NCBI RefSeq assembly: GCF_001905655.1
Contig: NZ_JMHT01000023.1
Span: 52,565-116,564 of the forward strand
From: Mycobacterium sp. ST-F2
GTDB taxonomy: Bacteria; Actinomycetota; Actinomycetes; Mycobacteriales; Mycobacteriaceae
Direction of reading: 5' to 3'
Length of the DNA: 64,000 bases
Part shown: positions 35,636 to 45,724 of the stretch, one piece after another
Numbering within the stretch: the stretch's first letter is position 1
Layout of the letters: each line of letters opens with the position of its first letter
Position numbers and translations under genes: made by a program
Notes under the pieces: model-generated
Told to the model about the DNA's origin: nothing
The model's input: the letters and a program-made list of their open reading frames with translations, nothing else
Databases searched by the model: none

Positions 35636-37582
35636 CTAGAGCATGTTGGTGGCGGTGCGGCGGGCGACGGCCATGACGGTGATCATGGGGTTCACGCCGG
35701 AACAGGTGGGCATGGCGCTGGCGTCGGCGATCCACACGCCGGGGGTGTCGTGCAGCTCGCCCGTCGGGCCCGCGACCGAAGTCTGCGGGTCGGCGCCCAT
35801 CCGCGCGCTGCTCATCTGGTGCGCGCTGAACACCGGGGTGCCGCCGGGCCCGATCGGCAGCTGGTTGACCTTTTCGATGAAGGCCTCCAGGTCCTCGCCA
35901 CGCTGCCAGGGCGCGAACGGCTGGCCGGCTGCGTAAATCTGCCGCGCACCCGCGGCGGCGTGCATGCGGATGGACGTCTCGATGCCCTCCCGGAAGTGGC
36001 GGCGGTCGAGTTCGTCGGTGAACGGATACCAGTGCACGGCCTCCCCATCGGCGTCGACGGTGACGCTGCCTTCGCCGCGGTCCTTGACCAGCACGACCCA
36101 GTCGGCCCGGTTCTGGTACTCGCGGGCGAGTTCCTTGTGCTGCGCGCCGGACAACCACGGCACCGTGGCGGTGAACAGGCCGGGCAGGTGCTGCACGCAT
36201 TCGATGAGGTAGCCGTGCCCGTCGTGGGCTTCGGCGAATTCGTTCATCACCCCGGCCATGGCGGGGCCGAACCAGGGCTCCTGGCGGTCGTCGTAGATAC
36301 CGCTGACGAGAGTCGCCGGGTGCAGCCGCAGGCCGGTGCCGACGGCGGGGCCGCCGATGCCCGAACGCAGCAGCAGTGCCGGGGTTTCCAGGCTGCCGGC
36401 GGCCGCGACGACCTGCGGGGCGTTGATCACCACGCGGTGCGCGGCGCCGGTCACCGGGTCGGTGTACGTCGCCTCGACGCCGGCGGCCACACCGTCGCGC
36501 GTGACGATCCGGTGGGCCCGGGTGTTGGGCAGCAACTGCGCGCCGGCGTCGGAGGCGTCCTGCAGGAACGTCTTCATGGTGCCCTGCTTGGCGCCGGTCT
36601 GGTCACCCATGCCGCTGTAGCCGACGAGGGCCGGGTCGAAGCGTTCCGGGTCGATGTTGAGCTGGGCCACGCCGTACGAATAGTTCAGCGCCGCAGCACC
36701 TTCCGACAGGCGGTGGTGTGGCTGGTTCTGGACGGCGACCTTGTCGCAACAGCCGATGCGCTCGAACACCGCGGCCAGGTGCTCGTCGAACGACGGGCCG
36801 GTGACGTCCGTCAGCCCGAAGTCGTCGGCCCAGGTCTTGCGCACGGTCGCCGGGGTCAGCAGCGAGTTGGACCAGTTGACGGTGCTGCCGCCGCCGACTG
36901 TCGCGCCGGCGGCGATCGAGACCATGCCGTCGGCGCTCGGGAAGAAGCCGCCGCGCAGGAACAGGTTGTGATAGGCGACGGGTTCGAGCTGCACGAAGTC
37001 CGATTCGTTGCGGTAGCCGCCGGCTTCCAGCACGATGACGCGCTTACCGGCCTCGGCGAGCACCGCGGCCGCGACGCCGCCACCCGACCCGGAGCCGACG
37101 ATGACGACGTCCGCGTCGAGTGTCGTGTCCGCGGCCGGGGTGAGCACCGACAGCGTCTTCGGCGTCGGTGGCGGCAGCTGCGCGGGCCCTGGGTAACCCA
37201 TGCCGGCCCACAGCGGGTTTCTGTTCTCGCCGCCCGGCAGGCTGTACGAGAACAGCACCGACAGCGTGTACAGCGCCGTCATGGCGGCGGTGGTCTCCGG
37301 CGAGATGCGCGACAGGTTGCCGACGATCACCTCGCGCACGTTCAGCGGCTGGTGGTTGAGGCCGACGAGCTCGGCGGTGTCCAGCAGCTGCTGCAGGCCG
37401 GCGAACTGCTCGGCGGGCAACTTGGTGATCAGGTACTGCTCGAGCACCGCGTCGGTGCCCATGTCACTGCCCTTGGCGGCGAAGAACCCGGTGGGGTCGT
37501 CATCGCGGGGCACCGCGGCGACGTAGGTGTCGACGATGGTGGTCAGGGTCGTGCGCTGCTTGGCGGTGAAGGCGTTGGCCAT
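35636..37582 (-). CDS. GMC family oxidoreductase
   Basis: 648-residue flavoprotein alcohol oxidoreductase, as Rv0492c. A ~150-residue N-terminal helical extension precedes the FAD motif [21 protein letters not shown] (partial; residues ~160-178). Next are the [15 protein letters not shown] block and the C-terminal [11 protein letters not shown]...[19 protein letters not shown] segment with the catalytic histidine region. It probably oxidises an alcohol or sterol-like compound to an aldehyde, which the co-directional aldehyde dehydrogenase 38 bp upstream could oxidise further. Confidence 0.9.
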   Translation of the reverse strand: MANAFTAKQRTTLTTIVDTYVAAVPRDDDPTGFFAAKGSDMGTDAVLEQYLITKLPAEQFAGLQQLLDTAELVGLNHQPLNVREVIVGNLSRISPETTAAMTALYTLSVLFSYSLPGGENRNPLWAGMGYPGPAQLPPPTPKTLSVLTPAADTTLDADVVIVGSGSGGGVAAAVLAEAGKRVIVLEAGGYRNESDFVQLEPVAYHNLFLRGGFFPSADGMVSIAAGATVGGGSTVNWSNSLLTPATVRKTWADDFGLTDVTGPSFDEHLAAVFERIGCCDKVAVQNQPHHRLSEGAAALNYSYGVAQLNIDPERFDPALVGYSGMGDQTGAKQGTMKTFLQDASDAGAQLLPNTRAHRIVTRDGVAAGVEATYTDPVTGAAHRVVINAPQVVAAAGSLETPALLLRSGIGGPAVGTGLRLHPATLVSGIYDDRQEPWFGPAMAGVMNEFAEAHDGHGYLIECVQHLPGLFTATVPWLSGAQHKELAREYQNRADWVVLVKDRGEGSVTVDADGEAVHWYPFTDELDRRHFREGIETSIRMHAAAGARQIYAAGQPFAPWQRGEDLEAFIEKVNQLPIGPGGTPVFSAHQMSSARMGADPQTSVAGPTGELHDTPGVWIADASAMPTCSGVNPMITVMAVARRTATNML

Positions 37583-37620
37583 GGGAGGTTCTTTCGAAAG
37601 TCGTTGGGGAGAGGGAGGTT

Positions 37621-39042
37621 TCAGGGCAGCTGCAGGGACTTGGTCTCGAGGAATTCCTCCAGGCCCCACTTGCCGAATTCGCGTCCGTTGCCGGACTGGC
37701 CGTAGCCGCCGAACGGGGCGTGGATGTTGAAGGCACCGTCGTTGATCTGCACCTGGCCGGACCGCAGCCGCCGGGCGACGGCGATGGCGCGCTCCGGGTC
37801 CGCCGAGTACACGCCGGCGTTGAGCCCGTAGATGCTGTCGTTGGCGAGGCGGACGGCTTCGTCCTCGTCGTCGTACGCCTGGATGACGAGCACCGGCCCG
37901 AAGATCTCCTCGCGGACGATGGCCATGTCGGGGGTGCAGTCCGAGAACACCGTGGGCCGGACGTAGAAACCGCGGTCCAGTCCCTCGGGCGGGGTCGGGC
38001 CGCCGGCGACCAGCCGTGCGCCTTCGGCGATGCCCTTCTCGATGTAACCGACGACGCGGTCGCGCTGTACGGCCGACACCAGCGGGCCCAGTTCGGTGGC
38101 CGGGTCGAAGGGCTCGCCGACGCGCAACGCCTCGGTGCCGGCCCGCGCAATCGCTTCCACCTCAGCGAGTTTCGCGCGCGGCACGATCATGCGGGTCAGC
38201 GCGATGCACGTCTGCCCGGAGTTGAGGAAGCACCGGGTCAGCCCCTCCCGCACGGCCTCCACCAGGTCGGCGTCGTCGAGCACCACCAGCGCAGACTTGC
38301 CGCCGAGTTCCAGGCCCACGCGCTTGATGGTCTGCGCCGCCACCGCGCCGATCCGGCGGCCGGCGGCCGTCGACCCCGTCAGCGACACCATGTCCACCTG
38401 CTCGTGCGCGACGAGCGTCTCCCCGACGCCGGGGCCGGTCCCGGTGACGAGGTTGAAGACGCCGGCCGGCAGGCCGATCGCGTCGAACACCTCGGCCAGC
38501 ACGTAGGCGTTGAGCGGCGCGACCTCACTGGGCTTGAGGACGACGGTGCAGCCCGCGGCCAGGGCTGGCGCCACCTTGGCCGCGATCTGGTGCAGCGGGT
38601 AGTTCCACGGCGTGATCGCGACGACGACGCCGATGGGCTCGCGCACCACCAGCGAGTTGTAGACCTGCTCCTCGAACGGGAAGCTCAGCGCCACATCGGC
38701 GATCGACACGAACGACTGCACGGGCAGCCCCGCCTGGATCACGTTGCTGTACGCGAACGGCATGCCGACCTCTTGGCTGACCAGGGTCGCGATCTCGGTC
38801 TGCCGGCGCTGCAATTCCTCGGCCGCCAGCTTGAGGTACCCGGCGCGCTCGGCCACCGACGTCGCCGCCCACCCGGGAAACGCGGCGCGCGCCGCGGCCA
38901 CCGCCGCGTTGGCGTCGTCGGCGTCGCCCAGCGGGATGGTCGCGATGACGTCCTCGGTCGCGGCGTTCACGACATCGAACCGCTCGGTGCCGCGCGACGG
39001 TTGCCACCGCCCGTCGATGTAGTGGGCATCGTGTTCGATCAT
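37621..39042 (-). CDS. NAD(P)-dependent aldehyde dehydrogenase
   Basis: 473-residue aldehyde dehydrogenase. The catalytic cysteine lies in [10 protein letters not shown] (Cys279) and the general base in LELGGKSA (Glu245); the cofactor region is [12 protein letters not shown] with [10 protein letters not shown]. The ATG at 39040-39042 follows an ACAGGAGT ribosome site. It is the first gene of an operon with the GMC oxidoreductase, an alcohol-to-acid arrangement, and is divergent from a PucR-type regulator that may control it. The substrate is not known. Confidence 0.92.
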   Translation of the reverse strand: MIEHDAHYIDGRWQPSRGTERFDVVNAATEDVIATIPLGDADDANAAVAAARAAFPGWAATSVAERAGYLKLAAEELQRRQTEIATLVSQEVGMPFAYSNVIQAGLPVQSFVSIADVALSFPFEEQVYNSLVVREPIGVVVAITPWNYPLHQIAAKVAPALAAGCTVVLKPSEVAPLNAYVLAEVFDAIGLPAGVFNLVTGTGPGVGETLVAHEQVDMVSLTGSTAAGRRIGAVAAQTIKRVGLELGGKSALVVLDDADLVEAVREGLTRCFLNSGQTCIALTRMIVPRAKLAEVEAIARAGTEALRVGEPFDPATELGPLVSAVQRDRVVGYIEKGIAEGARLVAGGPTPPEGLDRGFYVRPTVFSDCTPDMAIVREEIFGPVLVIQAYDDEDEAVRLANDSIYGLNAGVYSADPERAIAVARRLRSGQVQINDGAFNIHAPFGGYGQSGNGREFGKWGLEEFLETKSLQLP

Positions 39043-39139
39043 CGGTAACTCCTGTCGGGGATTGTCAGAGATTTGTCATTGCGACCTATGCCATTCCCAG
39101 GGTGCGATGTGATGGCCGCCATATTCTTGGTCCGGCGGG

Positions 39140-39161
39140 ACAACGAATCGCGCGACGTTGT
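39140..39161. promoter_or_regulatory. Candidate operator in the aldehyde dehydrogenase/PucR intergenic region
   Basis: Inverted repeat ACAACG (39140-39145) and CGTTGT (39156-39161) in the 146-bp divergent promoter region, just upstream of the regulator's ribosome site. Confidence 0.35.
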
Positions 39162-39188
39162 TCGCGCGGACAAACGAGGAGCGAATCG

Positions 39189-40412
39189 ATGCGGACCGAC
39201 GCGGCCGTGACGGACTGGCTGGCGCAGTTCGCCGGGGCGTCGGAGAGCCGGGAGACGCTCGACCGCCTGGTCACGGTCGTCGACGACGAGATCGCCGAGG
39301 CGTTGCCCATGTTCACGGACCCGACGCTGCGCCGCGATCTCGACGCGAGCACCCGCTCGAACTGGAAGGGCTTCCTCGCGGTCGTGACGCACGACATCGT
39401 CGACGTGCGGCCGGCACCCGAGATCTATGACCTGGCGCGGACCCTCGCCCGCCGCGGGTACGAACTCCCGGTGCTGCTGGCGGTCTACCGCATCGGACAG
39501 CGGTCGGCGTGGCAGTTCATCACCGAGACGCAGGTCGCCGCCATCGGCGATCCGGAACTGCGCGCCGCGGTGCTGATGCAGCTCTGGCCCCGGCTGGCGA
39601 GCTGGCTGGACACCATGGTCGAGGCGCTGATCGTCACCTTCGCCGACGAACGCGACCAATGGCAGCGGGGCGCGCGGGCCCGGCGCGCCGAGACCGTGCG
39701 CACCATCCTCGCGGGCCAGGCCGTCGACATCGACGACGCCACCACCGCGCTGTCATACCCACTTCGCCAGCGCCACAACGCATTCGCGGTGTGGGTCGAC
39801 GAGCATGTCGCCGACGCCGACGTGCAACGGCTGCTCGACGCCACACCGGTCACCGTCGGCGCCGCCCTCGGTGCCGACCGGCCGTTGACGATCAGCAGCG
39901 GGGCCCGCACCGTGTGGTGCTGGTCGGCCACGACCGGACCGTCGAAACCCTTGTCCGACAACGACATCGCCGCACTGCCCGAGTTCGTCCACGTCGCGGT
40001 GGGCACGTGCCATGCGGGCGTCGACGGATTCCGCCGCAGCCACGCCGAAGCCCTGGCCGCGCAGGCGGTGGCACACCGCCGCGGCGCCAACGCAATCCGC
40101 TATGCCGACGTCGAATTGGCTTGTCTGGCAGCAGGTATCGCAGGCGAAGACGGCATGGCCACCCTGGTACGCCGGGAACTGGGCACGCTCGCGGCGGCCG
40201 ATGATTCGACGGCACGGCTACGCGACACGCTCCGGCTGTATCTGGAACATGCGGGCGACGCGAGGGCCGTCGGAGAAATCCTGAACCTGCACCCGAACAC
40301 CGTCCGGTACCGCATCCGGCAGGCCGAACAACTCCTCGGGCACTCCGTCGACCACCGCCGCGTCTACCTCGAACTGGCGCTGCACATCGTCAGCGCCTTC
40401 GGTACGAGTTAG
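39189..40412 (+). CDS. PucR/CdaR-type transcriptional regulator
   Basis: 407-residue regulator with a C-terminal PucR helix-turn-helix (EILNLHPNTVRYRIRQAEQLLG, given in part, near residues 355-380). An N-terminal helical region (RsbT co-antagonist/RsbRD-like) and a central GGDEF-like CdaR domain precede it. Such proteins usually activate a neighbouring catabolic operon; here that would be the divergent aldehyde dehydrogenase / GMC pair. The ATG at 39189 has a GAGGAG ribosome site. Its stop overlaps the ROK gene's stop by 4 bases (convergent). Confidence 0.87.
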   Translation: MRTDAAVTDWLAQFAGASESRETLDRLVTVVDDEIAEALPMFTDPTLRRDLDASTRSNWKGFLAVVTHDIVDVRPAPEIYDLARTLARRGYELPVLLAVYRIGQRSAWQFITETQVAAIGDPELRAAVLMQLWPRLASWLDTMVEALIVTFADERDQWQRGARARRAETVRTILAGQAVDIDDATTALSYPLRQRHNAFAVWVDEHVADADVQRLLDATPVTVGAALGADRPLTISSGARTVWCWSATTGPSKPLSDNDIAALPEFVHVAVGTCHAGVDGFRRSHAEALAAQAVAHRRGANAIRYADVELACLAAGIAGEDGMATLVRRELGTLAAADDSTARLRDTLRLYLEHAGDARAVGEILNLHPNTVRYRIRQAEQLLGHSVDHRRVYLELALHIVSAFGTS

Positions 40413-41710
40413 GCGGCGCGCAGCGCGCGGCGCATCGCGCCGATCGGGTCGGCGTACAGCCCGCCGAGAGACACCACACCGGCGCCGGCCTCCTGCACCC
40501 GGTTACCGAACGTGGTGACGCGAATGTCCCTGACGCCCAACACCGTTCGTTCCGCGAACGCCTGCTCGACAAGCGGCAGTCCCTCGGGGTACTCGGAGAA
40601 CGCCTGGCCGCCGACGACGAGGTCATCGGGGTTGAGCAGGTCGCGCAGCAGCGCCACCGCACCGCCGAGCACGCGGGCCCGCTCGGCCAGCAGTTCCACG
40701 GCGGCGGTGTTGCCGGAGCGCGCGGCACGCAGCACCGCGGCGATGGTCGACGACGGGCCCTCCGCGGGCACGATCCGCTGCTTGCGGGCGGCGGCCAGCA
40801 CGGCCTCGTCGCTCACCGTGGACTCGAGCCGGCCGCTGCCGCCGAGCAGTTCCGAATGCGCCGGCAGTCCCGAGATGGTGCCGGGGCCGCTGGCCGGCGA
40901 GTGCACCTTGCCGCCGATCGACAGCGCGTAGCCGACGGTCTCGCGGGCATACACATACAGGCTGGTGGCGGACTCCGCGGCGGCCGCCGAGCGGCGCGCA
41001 CCCAGCAGCAGTTCGGCGCCGGCCATCGCGTCGACGTGCGACGCCAGCGACACCGGCAACCCCAGGGTCTGGGCCAGCACCGGGCCGACGGGCGCGTCCA
41101 CCCAGCCGAGACGCGGGTGGTCGACGTGACCGGTGGCGCTGTCCACCACACCACCGGACGCGACCCCGACCCACAGCGGGCGGCGCCGGTGCCAGCGGCT
41201 CAGGTAGCGCTGCGCGCTGCCGGCGAGCGATGCCAGCGCGGCGTTCTGGTCGCCGCGCGGCGTGGGCGTCTCGACCACGTCGAGGGTGCGGCCGAAGAGG
41301 TCGGTCGCGACGATCGCGGTGGTCCGGGCACCGACGTGCAGGCCCAGGGTCAGGAACGGTTCGTGGTTGACTTCGACCGGGATGCGCGGTCGGCCGATGG
41401 CGCCGGCGACGGCCAGGTCGGCCCGCTCACGCAGCATCCCGGCGTCCAGCAGGGCCGTGACCTGCCGGTTCACCGTGGCGATACTCAGGCCGGTGGCCTG
41501 CGCGATCACGTCCCGGGCGATGGGGCCGCGCAGCCGCGCCGCACTGAAGACCGAGCCGGCGGCGGCGTCGGCGACCCGCAGCGACGGCGCGACGATGTGG
41601 AGACGACGGGCCTGGGGGTACCTCCCGCCTGCGGGGGACAGAGTGCGCTTGGCGTGGGCGGCAGAGCGGACGCCGGAGGGGGCAGAAACGGTGGAAACGG
41701 GAGCAGGCAT
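40409..41710 (-). CDS. ROK family transcriptional regulator (Rv0485-like)
   Basis: 433-residue NagC/XylR-type repressor. A winged HTH near residues 55-95 (GPIARDVIAQATGLSIATVNRQVTALL, partial) is followed by the sugar-kinase-like ROK domain. The ROK core lacks a clear zinc cluster and shows GVASGGVVD and LGLPVSLASHVDAMAGAELLLG segments. It corresponds to Rv0485, reported to influence a PE/PPE gene pair; the ligand is unknown. It is divergent from the SDR gene across 236 bp. Confidence 0.86.
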   Translation of the reverse strand: MPAPVSTVSAPSGVRSAAHAKRTLSPAGGRYPQARRLHIVAPSLRVADAAAGSVFSAARLRGPIARDVIAQATGLSIATVNRQVTALLDAGMLRERADLAVAGAIGRPRIPVEVNHEPFLTLGLHVGARTTAIVATDLFGRTLDVVETPTPRGDQNAALASLAGSAQRYLSRWHRRRPLWVGVASGGVVDSATGHVDHPRLGWVDAPVGPVLAQTLGLPVSLASHVDAMAGAELLLGARRSAAAAESATSLYVYARETVGYALSIGGKVHSPASGPGTISGLPAHSELLGGSGRLESTVSDEAVLAAARKQRIVPAEGPSSTIAAVLRAARSGNTAAVELLAERARVLGGAVALLRDLLNPDDLVVGGQAFSEYPEGLPLVEQAFAERTVLGVRDIRVTTFGNRVQEAGAGVVSLGGLYADPIGAMRRALRAA

Positions 41711-41946
41711 TTGGGTGTCCTAGGGAAGAAGTCGGGCTGGTGGGTCCTGAGGCCACACCTGCCGACAGCTAGGACGAAGATATCCGTGTCGTGAGTCAGG
41801 CGCAGCGCGAAGCGCGACAACAACAACACGAACGCCGCACAGCGACGCCGGATGCCTGACTGATGATCACGAGAGGAACTTAGCACGCCTGCGGCGCAGC
41901 ACAACGACCGCGATGAAGCGTGCGGCCAGTGACTAAGGTCGGTCAC
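41711..41946. other. Divergent promoter region between the ROK and SDR genes
   Basis: 236 bp, less GC-biased than the coding DNA. AGTCAGGC (41794-41801) recurs inverted as GCCTGACT (41854-41861), 60 bp apart, which could be paired regulator half-sites. A leaderless-type hexamer for the SDR gene lies at 41934-41939. No gene seen. Confidence 0.4.
41934..41939 (+). promoter_or_regulatory. -10 hexamer of leaderless promoter (SDR gene)
   Basis: TAAGGT, 7 bases before the ATG at 41947. Confidence 0.5.
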
Positions 41947-42708
41947 ATGTCAGCTGAAGAACGCTCCGCGCGCGTCGCGGTGGTCACCGGCGCCAGCTCC
42001 GGAATCGGCGCCGCGACCGCGAAAACCCTTGCCGGCCTTGGCTTTCACGTCGTCTGCGCGGCCCGTCGCGCGGATCGGATCACCGCGCTCGCAGCCGAGA
42101 TCGGCGGCACCGCCGTTGTGACAGACGTCACCGACCAGGCGTCGGTGGACGCTCTCGCGGCCCAGGTCGACGCCCTGGGACCGGTGCACGTACTGGTCAA
42201 CAACGCCGGCGGCGCCAAGGGCCTGGCGCCCGTCGCGGAGGCCGATCTGGAGCACTGGGACTGGATGTGGCAGACCAACGTGCTGGGCACCCTGCGGGTG
42301 ACGCGGGCGCTGCTGCCGGCCCTGATCGCGTCGGGCGACGGACTGGTCGTCACCGTCACGTCCATCGCGGCGCTGGAGACGAATGACAACGGCGCCGGGT
42401 ACATCGCCGCCAAGCACGGCCAGGGCGCCCTGCACCGCACGCTGCGCGGTGAACTGTTGGGAAAACCGGTGCGGCTCACCGAGATTGCGCCCGGTGCCGT
42501 GGAGACGGAGTTCTCGCTCGTGCGATTCGACGGGGATGCCGAGCGTGCCGACGCGGTGTATCAGGGCATCACGCCGCTGGTCGCCGAGGACGTCGCCGAG
42601 GTCATCGGTTTCGTGGCGTCACGGCCGCCGCACGTCGATCTGGACCAGATCGTGATGCGGCCGCGCGACCAGGCGCCCTACAGCCGCTTTAACCGCCGGC
42701 CGCAGTAG
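41947..42708 (+). CDS. Short-chain dehydrogenase/reductase (Rv0484c-like)
   Basis: 253-residue classical SDR. The cofactor motif [16 protein letters not shown] is at the N-terminus, VNNAGGAKG follows, and the catalytic Ser-Tyr-Lys comprise the TSIAAL serine and YIAAKHG. The segment [11 protein letters not shown] closes the active site. The pattern is that of the YdfG/serine-3-dehydrogenase group, acting on small hydroxy acids; the actual substrate is unknown. Its last 20 bp overlap the end of the convergent L,D-transpeptidase gene. Confidence 0.9.
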   Translation: MSAEERSARVAVVTGASSGIGAATAKTLAGLGFHVVCAARRADRITALAAEIGGTAVVTDVTDQASVDALAAQVDALGPVHVLVNNAGGAKGLAPVAEADLEHWDWMWQTNVLGTLRVTRALLPALIASGDGLVVTVTSIAALETNDNGAGYIAAKHGQGALHRTLRGELLGKPVRLTEIAPGAVETEFSLVRFDGDAERADAVYQGITPLVAEDVAEVIGFVASRPPHVDLDQIVMRPRDQAPYSRFNRRPQ

Positions 42709-44137
42709 TCGTCGGCGCCGACGAGGTCGAAGTCGCGGTCGACGCCGTCGTCGATGTCGTCGTCGAGGTGGACGACGACGTCGACGGGCTGGTCGACGTG
42801 GTGGCCGGACCCGTCGGCGGCGGTGTCGTGGTGGTCGTCGGCGTGCCCGAATAGGTCGGCGCGTCGGTCGGGGTCGCCGGCGCGCTCTGCGGGATCGACG
42901 TCTCCGGCGGCGCGGCGTTAGCCGGCGGCAGCGCCGACATCGAGACCCAGGTGGCCCAGTCGACGGCCCAGTCCCAGATGTCGCCGTCGGCGTAGGACAG
43001 CTGGATCGACGTGCCCGTCACCTCGACCGGATCGCCGTAGATGGCGGTCTGGAAATACTGCTGGGCGTTGTCGGTCGACAGGTTGATACAGCCGTTGGTG
43101 ACATTCGTGTTGCCCTGCGCGCCCGAACTGGCCGGGTTGGCGTGGATGAACTCGCCGTTGTTGGAGATGCGCACGGCCCAGCGTTCGTGGACGTTCGAGT
43201 ATCCGGCGGCCGGGTTCGACATCCAGAAGTCGGCGTACTTCTCGGTGACGACGTGCGTGCCGCTGCGGGTCACGTTGCGCGGCTTGTCGGCCTCGCCGTA
43301 GCTGCACGGGAAGTCGAACAGCACGCCGCCGTCGGTGATGACCTGGATGCGGTGGCTGGTCGCATCGGCCTTGACGACCTGGCGCCGCCCGATGTTGATC
43401 TCCAGCGTGCTGTCCTGCGCGCCGTAGGCGTCGTCGCCGAACGGGACGCCGTACAACTTCGCCGAGACGCTGACCTTGGTGCCCGGCGGGTAGTACTCGC
43501 GGGGACGCCAGTGCATGCGCGCACCCTCGCGCTCGTCGGGCAGCCAGGCCCAACTGCCCTCGACGGGCGGCTCGGTGACGACCTTGACGTTGCGCTCGAC
43601 CGAGGCCTTGTCGCTGATCGACGAGTCGAACTGCAGGATGATCGGCGCCGCCACCCCGACGGTCTGCCCGTCGGCGAGCTGGAACTGGCCGTTGACCTGC
43701 TTGGTCGGGTTGACGGTCGTGAACGTCGCGGACACCGGCACGGCCTTGCCGTCCCGGCCGACGGCCGAACCGGTGAACGTGTACGTCGCGCCGAAGCCCA
43801 GGGGCTCGGCGGCGTTGAACGACGTGCGGTCCTTGTTGAACACCGCGGCGACGACCTTGCCGTCGCCGTTGGTCAGGGTCAGCTTCTGGAACCAGCCGTC
43901 GGTGACGTCGACGCCGATGCTGCTGGTCGGCACCACGTCGGTGGCGCCGTTTGCGGGCCGGTAGGTGATGACGGGCGCCGCGGTCTCTTTGGCAGGGGCC
44001 GAAGACGTTGAAGTGCCGGATCCATCCGAGCACGCGGCGAGCACGCCGGAAGTGCCGACGGCAATCGCGGTCAGCATCTGTCGCCGGTTCACACTCACAG
44101 GAATGAATTTACCTACAGCGAACAGCCGATTAAGCAC
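42689..44137 (-). CDS. lprQ: L,D-transpeptidase lipoprotein (LprQ/LdtE-like)
   Basis: 482-residue cell-wall enzyme making 3-3 peptidoglycan cross-links or linking proteins to peptidoglycan. The signal has a twin-arginine (NRRQMLTA, Arg18-19) and a lipobox ending at Cys36 (LAAC), so it may be Tat-exported. Two Ig-like domains precede the YkuD domain, whose catalytic motif is [12 protein letters not shown] (Cys350) with [18 protein letters not shown] before it. The last ~65 residues are Thr/Ser/Pro-rich. The GTG at 44135-44137 overlaps murB by 25 bp; a GTG at 44098 is an alternative start. Confidence 0.92.
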   Translation of the reverse strand: MLNRLFAVGKFIPVSVNRRQMLTAIAVGTSGVLAACSDGSGTSTSSAPAKETAAPVITYRPANGATDVVPTSSIGVDVTDGWFQKLTLTNGDGKVVAAVFNKDRTSFNAAEPLGFGATYTFTGSAVGRDGKAVPVSATFTTVNPTKQVNGQFQLADGQTVGVAAPIILQFDSSISDKASVERNVKVVTEPPVEGSWAWLPDEREGARMHWRPREYYPPGTKVSVSAKLYGVPFGDDAYGAQDSTLEINIGRRQVVKADATSHRIQVITDGGVLFDFPCSYGEADKPRNVTRSGTHVVTEKYADFWMSNPAAGYSNVHERWAVRISNNGEFIHANPASSGAQGNTNVTNGCINLSTDNAQQYFQTAIYGDPVEVTGTSIQLSYADGDIWDWAVDWATWVSMSALPPANAAPPETSIPQSAPATPTDAPTYSGTPTTTTTPPPTGPATTSTSPSTSSSTSTTTSTTASTATSTSSAPTTTAAGG

Positions 44138-45171
44138 GGTTCCGGTGTGAGATCTATCCCGAAAGCGGCCTTGACGCCGTCCCGAACCGTCCTGGCCAGG
44201 GCTAATACATCCTCGCTGCCAGCAAAGCCCCGGTTCGTCAGGGCCAGCGCATGCTTGGTCGAGAGCCGGGCCGGAGCGCCGTCACCCGGGTATCCCTTGC
44301 CGAAACCGGCCTGTTCCACGAGCCAGCCGGCCGCCAGCTTGACCCCGTTCGGGGCCGGGTAATTGGGTACGGGACCGTCCGATGCGTCCTTTATCCGTTC
44401 GAAGACGTCGGGCGGAACCACCGGGTTGGTGAAGAACGACCCGGCGCTCCAGGTGTCGTGGTCGGCGGCGTCGGACACCATGCCCTTGCCGCGCCGCAAT
44501 GCCAGGACCGCCTCGCGGACCTTGACCGCATCGACCCGGGTACCCGGCTCGGCGCCCAGGCGGGACGCGAGTTCGCCGTACCGCAGCGGGGCGCTGAGCC
44601 CGTCCGGGTTCAGGGTGAACTCCACCTCCAGGACGACGGCGTGGTCGGAGTTCTTCAACACGCTGTGCCGATAGCCGAAATCCAGCGTCTCAGGGCTCAC
44701 CCAGTTGTCGGCACCCGTCGCACGGTCGAACAGCCGCACCCGGCTGATGGTGTCGGCGACCTCGGCCCCATAGGCACCGACGTTCTGCACCGGCGTCGCC
44801 CCGGCCGAGCCCGGGATCCCGGACAGGCATTCCAGACCACCGAGCCCGTGCGCCAACGAGGCCACAACGACGTCGTCCCACAGCGCGCCGGCCTCGGCCC
44901 GCACCACGTTGCCCTCGACAGTGATCTCGGTGTTCGCCAGCAGGACGACCGTCAGGTCGGTCAAATCATCGGCGACCAGCACATTCGAACCGCCCGCCAG
45001 GACCAGCAGCGGACCCGGGCCGTCCCGCAGCGCGGTCAGCGCGCCGACCACCTTGGCGGTGGTATCGCAGGTGATCAGACGGGCTGCCACCGGTCCGACA
45101 CGGAACGAGGTCAGGGGTGCCAGCGGCACGTCATAGTCGACCGCCGCGCCCCCGATATCCGAACTGACCAC
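44113..45171 (-). CDS. murB: UDP-N-acetylmuramate dehydrogenase
   Basis: FAD/NADPH enzyme making UDP-MurNAc, an early step of peptidoglycan synthesis; 352 residues. Marks are the [10 protein letters not shown] start, [12 protein letters not shown], the FAD block [24 protein letters not shown] (partial), FGYRHSVLK and GSFFTNP with the catalytic serine. The layout fits the type I enzyme. A GTG start at 45169-45171 has a TACCGT hexamer 8 bases before it. The L,D-transpeptidase follows directly, joining two wall enzymes in one transcript. Confidence 0.95.
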   Translation of the reverse strand: MVSSDIGGAAVDYDVPLAPLTSFRVGPVAARLITCDTTAKVVGALTALRDGPGPLLVLAGGSNVLVADDLTDLTVVLLANTEITVEGNVVRAEAGALWDDVVVASLAHGLGGLECLSGIPGSAGATPVQNVGAYGAEVADTISRVRLFDRATGADNWVSPETLDFGYRHSVLKNSDHAVVLEVEFTLNPDGLSAPLRYGELASRLGAEPGTRVDAVKVREAVLALRRGKGMVSDAADHDTWSAGSFFTNPVVPPDVFERIKDASDGPVPNYPAPNGVKLAAGWLVEQAGFGKGYPGDGAPARLSTKHALALTNRGFAGSEDVLALARTVRDGVKAAFGIDLTPEPCLIGCSL

Positions 45172-45179
45172 GGCCGCTA

Positions 45180-45185
45180 ACGGTA
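45180..45185 (-). promoter_or_regulatory. -10 hexamer of leaderless promoter (murB)
   Basis: TACCGT on the minus strand, 8 bases before the murB GTG; shares two base pairs with the plus-strand hexamer at 45184-45189. Confidence 0.5.
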
Positions 45186-45189
45186 GCGT
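45184..45189 (+). promoter_or_regulatory. -10 hexamer of leaderless promoter (DUF2505 gene)
   Basis: TAGCGT, 8 bases before the ATG at 45198. The divergent start codons are only 26 bp apart. Confidence 0.45.
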
Positions 45190-45197
45190 GGCCGAGT

Positions 45198-45704
45198 ATG
45201 GCCCGCTCTTTCGACATGGTTGCCGAATACCTCGGGACCGTGGCGCAGGTGCACAGCGCGTTCTGCAGCAAGGATTACTGGCTGGACCGGCTGGCAGAGG
45301 GCCGCGCCGACGTGTCGACCCTCGACTCGTTCGCCGAGGACGGCCACGGCGGCACGGACATCACCACCACGCAGACCATGCGCGCCGCCGGCCTGCCCAG
45401 CGTCGTCACCCAGTTCCACTTCGGTGACCTCAGCCTGGTCCGCGAAGAGCACTGGGGTCCGCTCGCCGACGGGCGTGCCGTCGGGACGGTGCGCAGCCGC
45501 GTCCCCGGCGCGCCCGCGACCATCACCGGCAGGGGTGTCCTGACCGCGACCGGAGACGGTGCGCGGCTGGACTTCTCGGCGCACGTCGAGGTCCGCATCC
45601 CGCTGGTCGGCGGCAAGCTCGAGGCGATGCTCGGGCAGCAACTCGGCTATCTGATCGAGCTGGAGCAGAAATTCACCAGCGACTGGATCGCCGCCCGCCG
45701 GTGA
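45198..45704 (+). CDS. DUF2505 family protein (Rv0481c-like)
   Basis: 168-residue soluble protein of the DUF2505 family, with a START/SRPBCC-like helix-grip layout: [20 protein letters not shown] at the start, strands through [20 protein letters not shown], and a long C-terminal amphipathic helix. Such folds bind hydrophobic ligands, but no ligand is known here. It is divergent from murB with overlapping promoters. Confidence 0.83.
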   Translation: MARSFDMVAEYLGTVAQVHSAFCSKDYWLDRLAEGRADVSTLDSFAEDGHGGTDITTTQTMRAAGLPSVVTQFHFGDLSLVREEHWGPLADGRAVGTVRSRVPGAPATITGRGVLTATGDGARLDFSAHVEVRIPLVGGKLEAMLGQQLGYLIELEQKFTSDWIAARR

Positions 45705-45712
45705 GCCGCCCA

Positions 45713-45718
45713 TAAACT
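45713..45718 (+). promoter_or_regulatory. -10 hexamer of leaderless promoter (methyltransferase gene)
   Basis: TAAACT, 6 bases before the ATG at 45725. Confidence 0.5.
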
Positions 45719-45724
45719 CGGGCC

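Noticed and set aside
42700..42870. GTCGTCG-type microsatellite
   Set aside because: Encodes the Thr/Ser-rich tail of the L,D-transpeptidase; no evidence for variation can be seen from one sequence.
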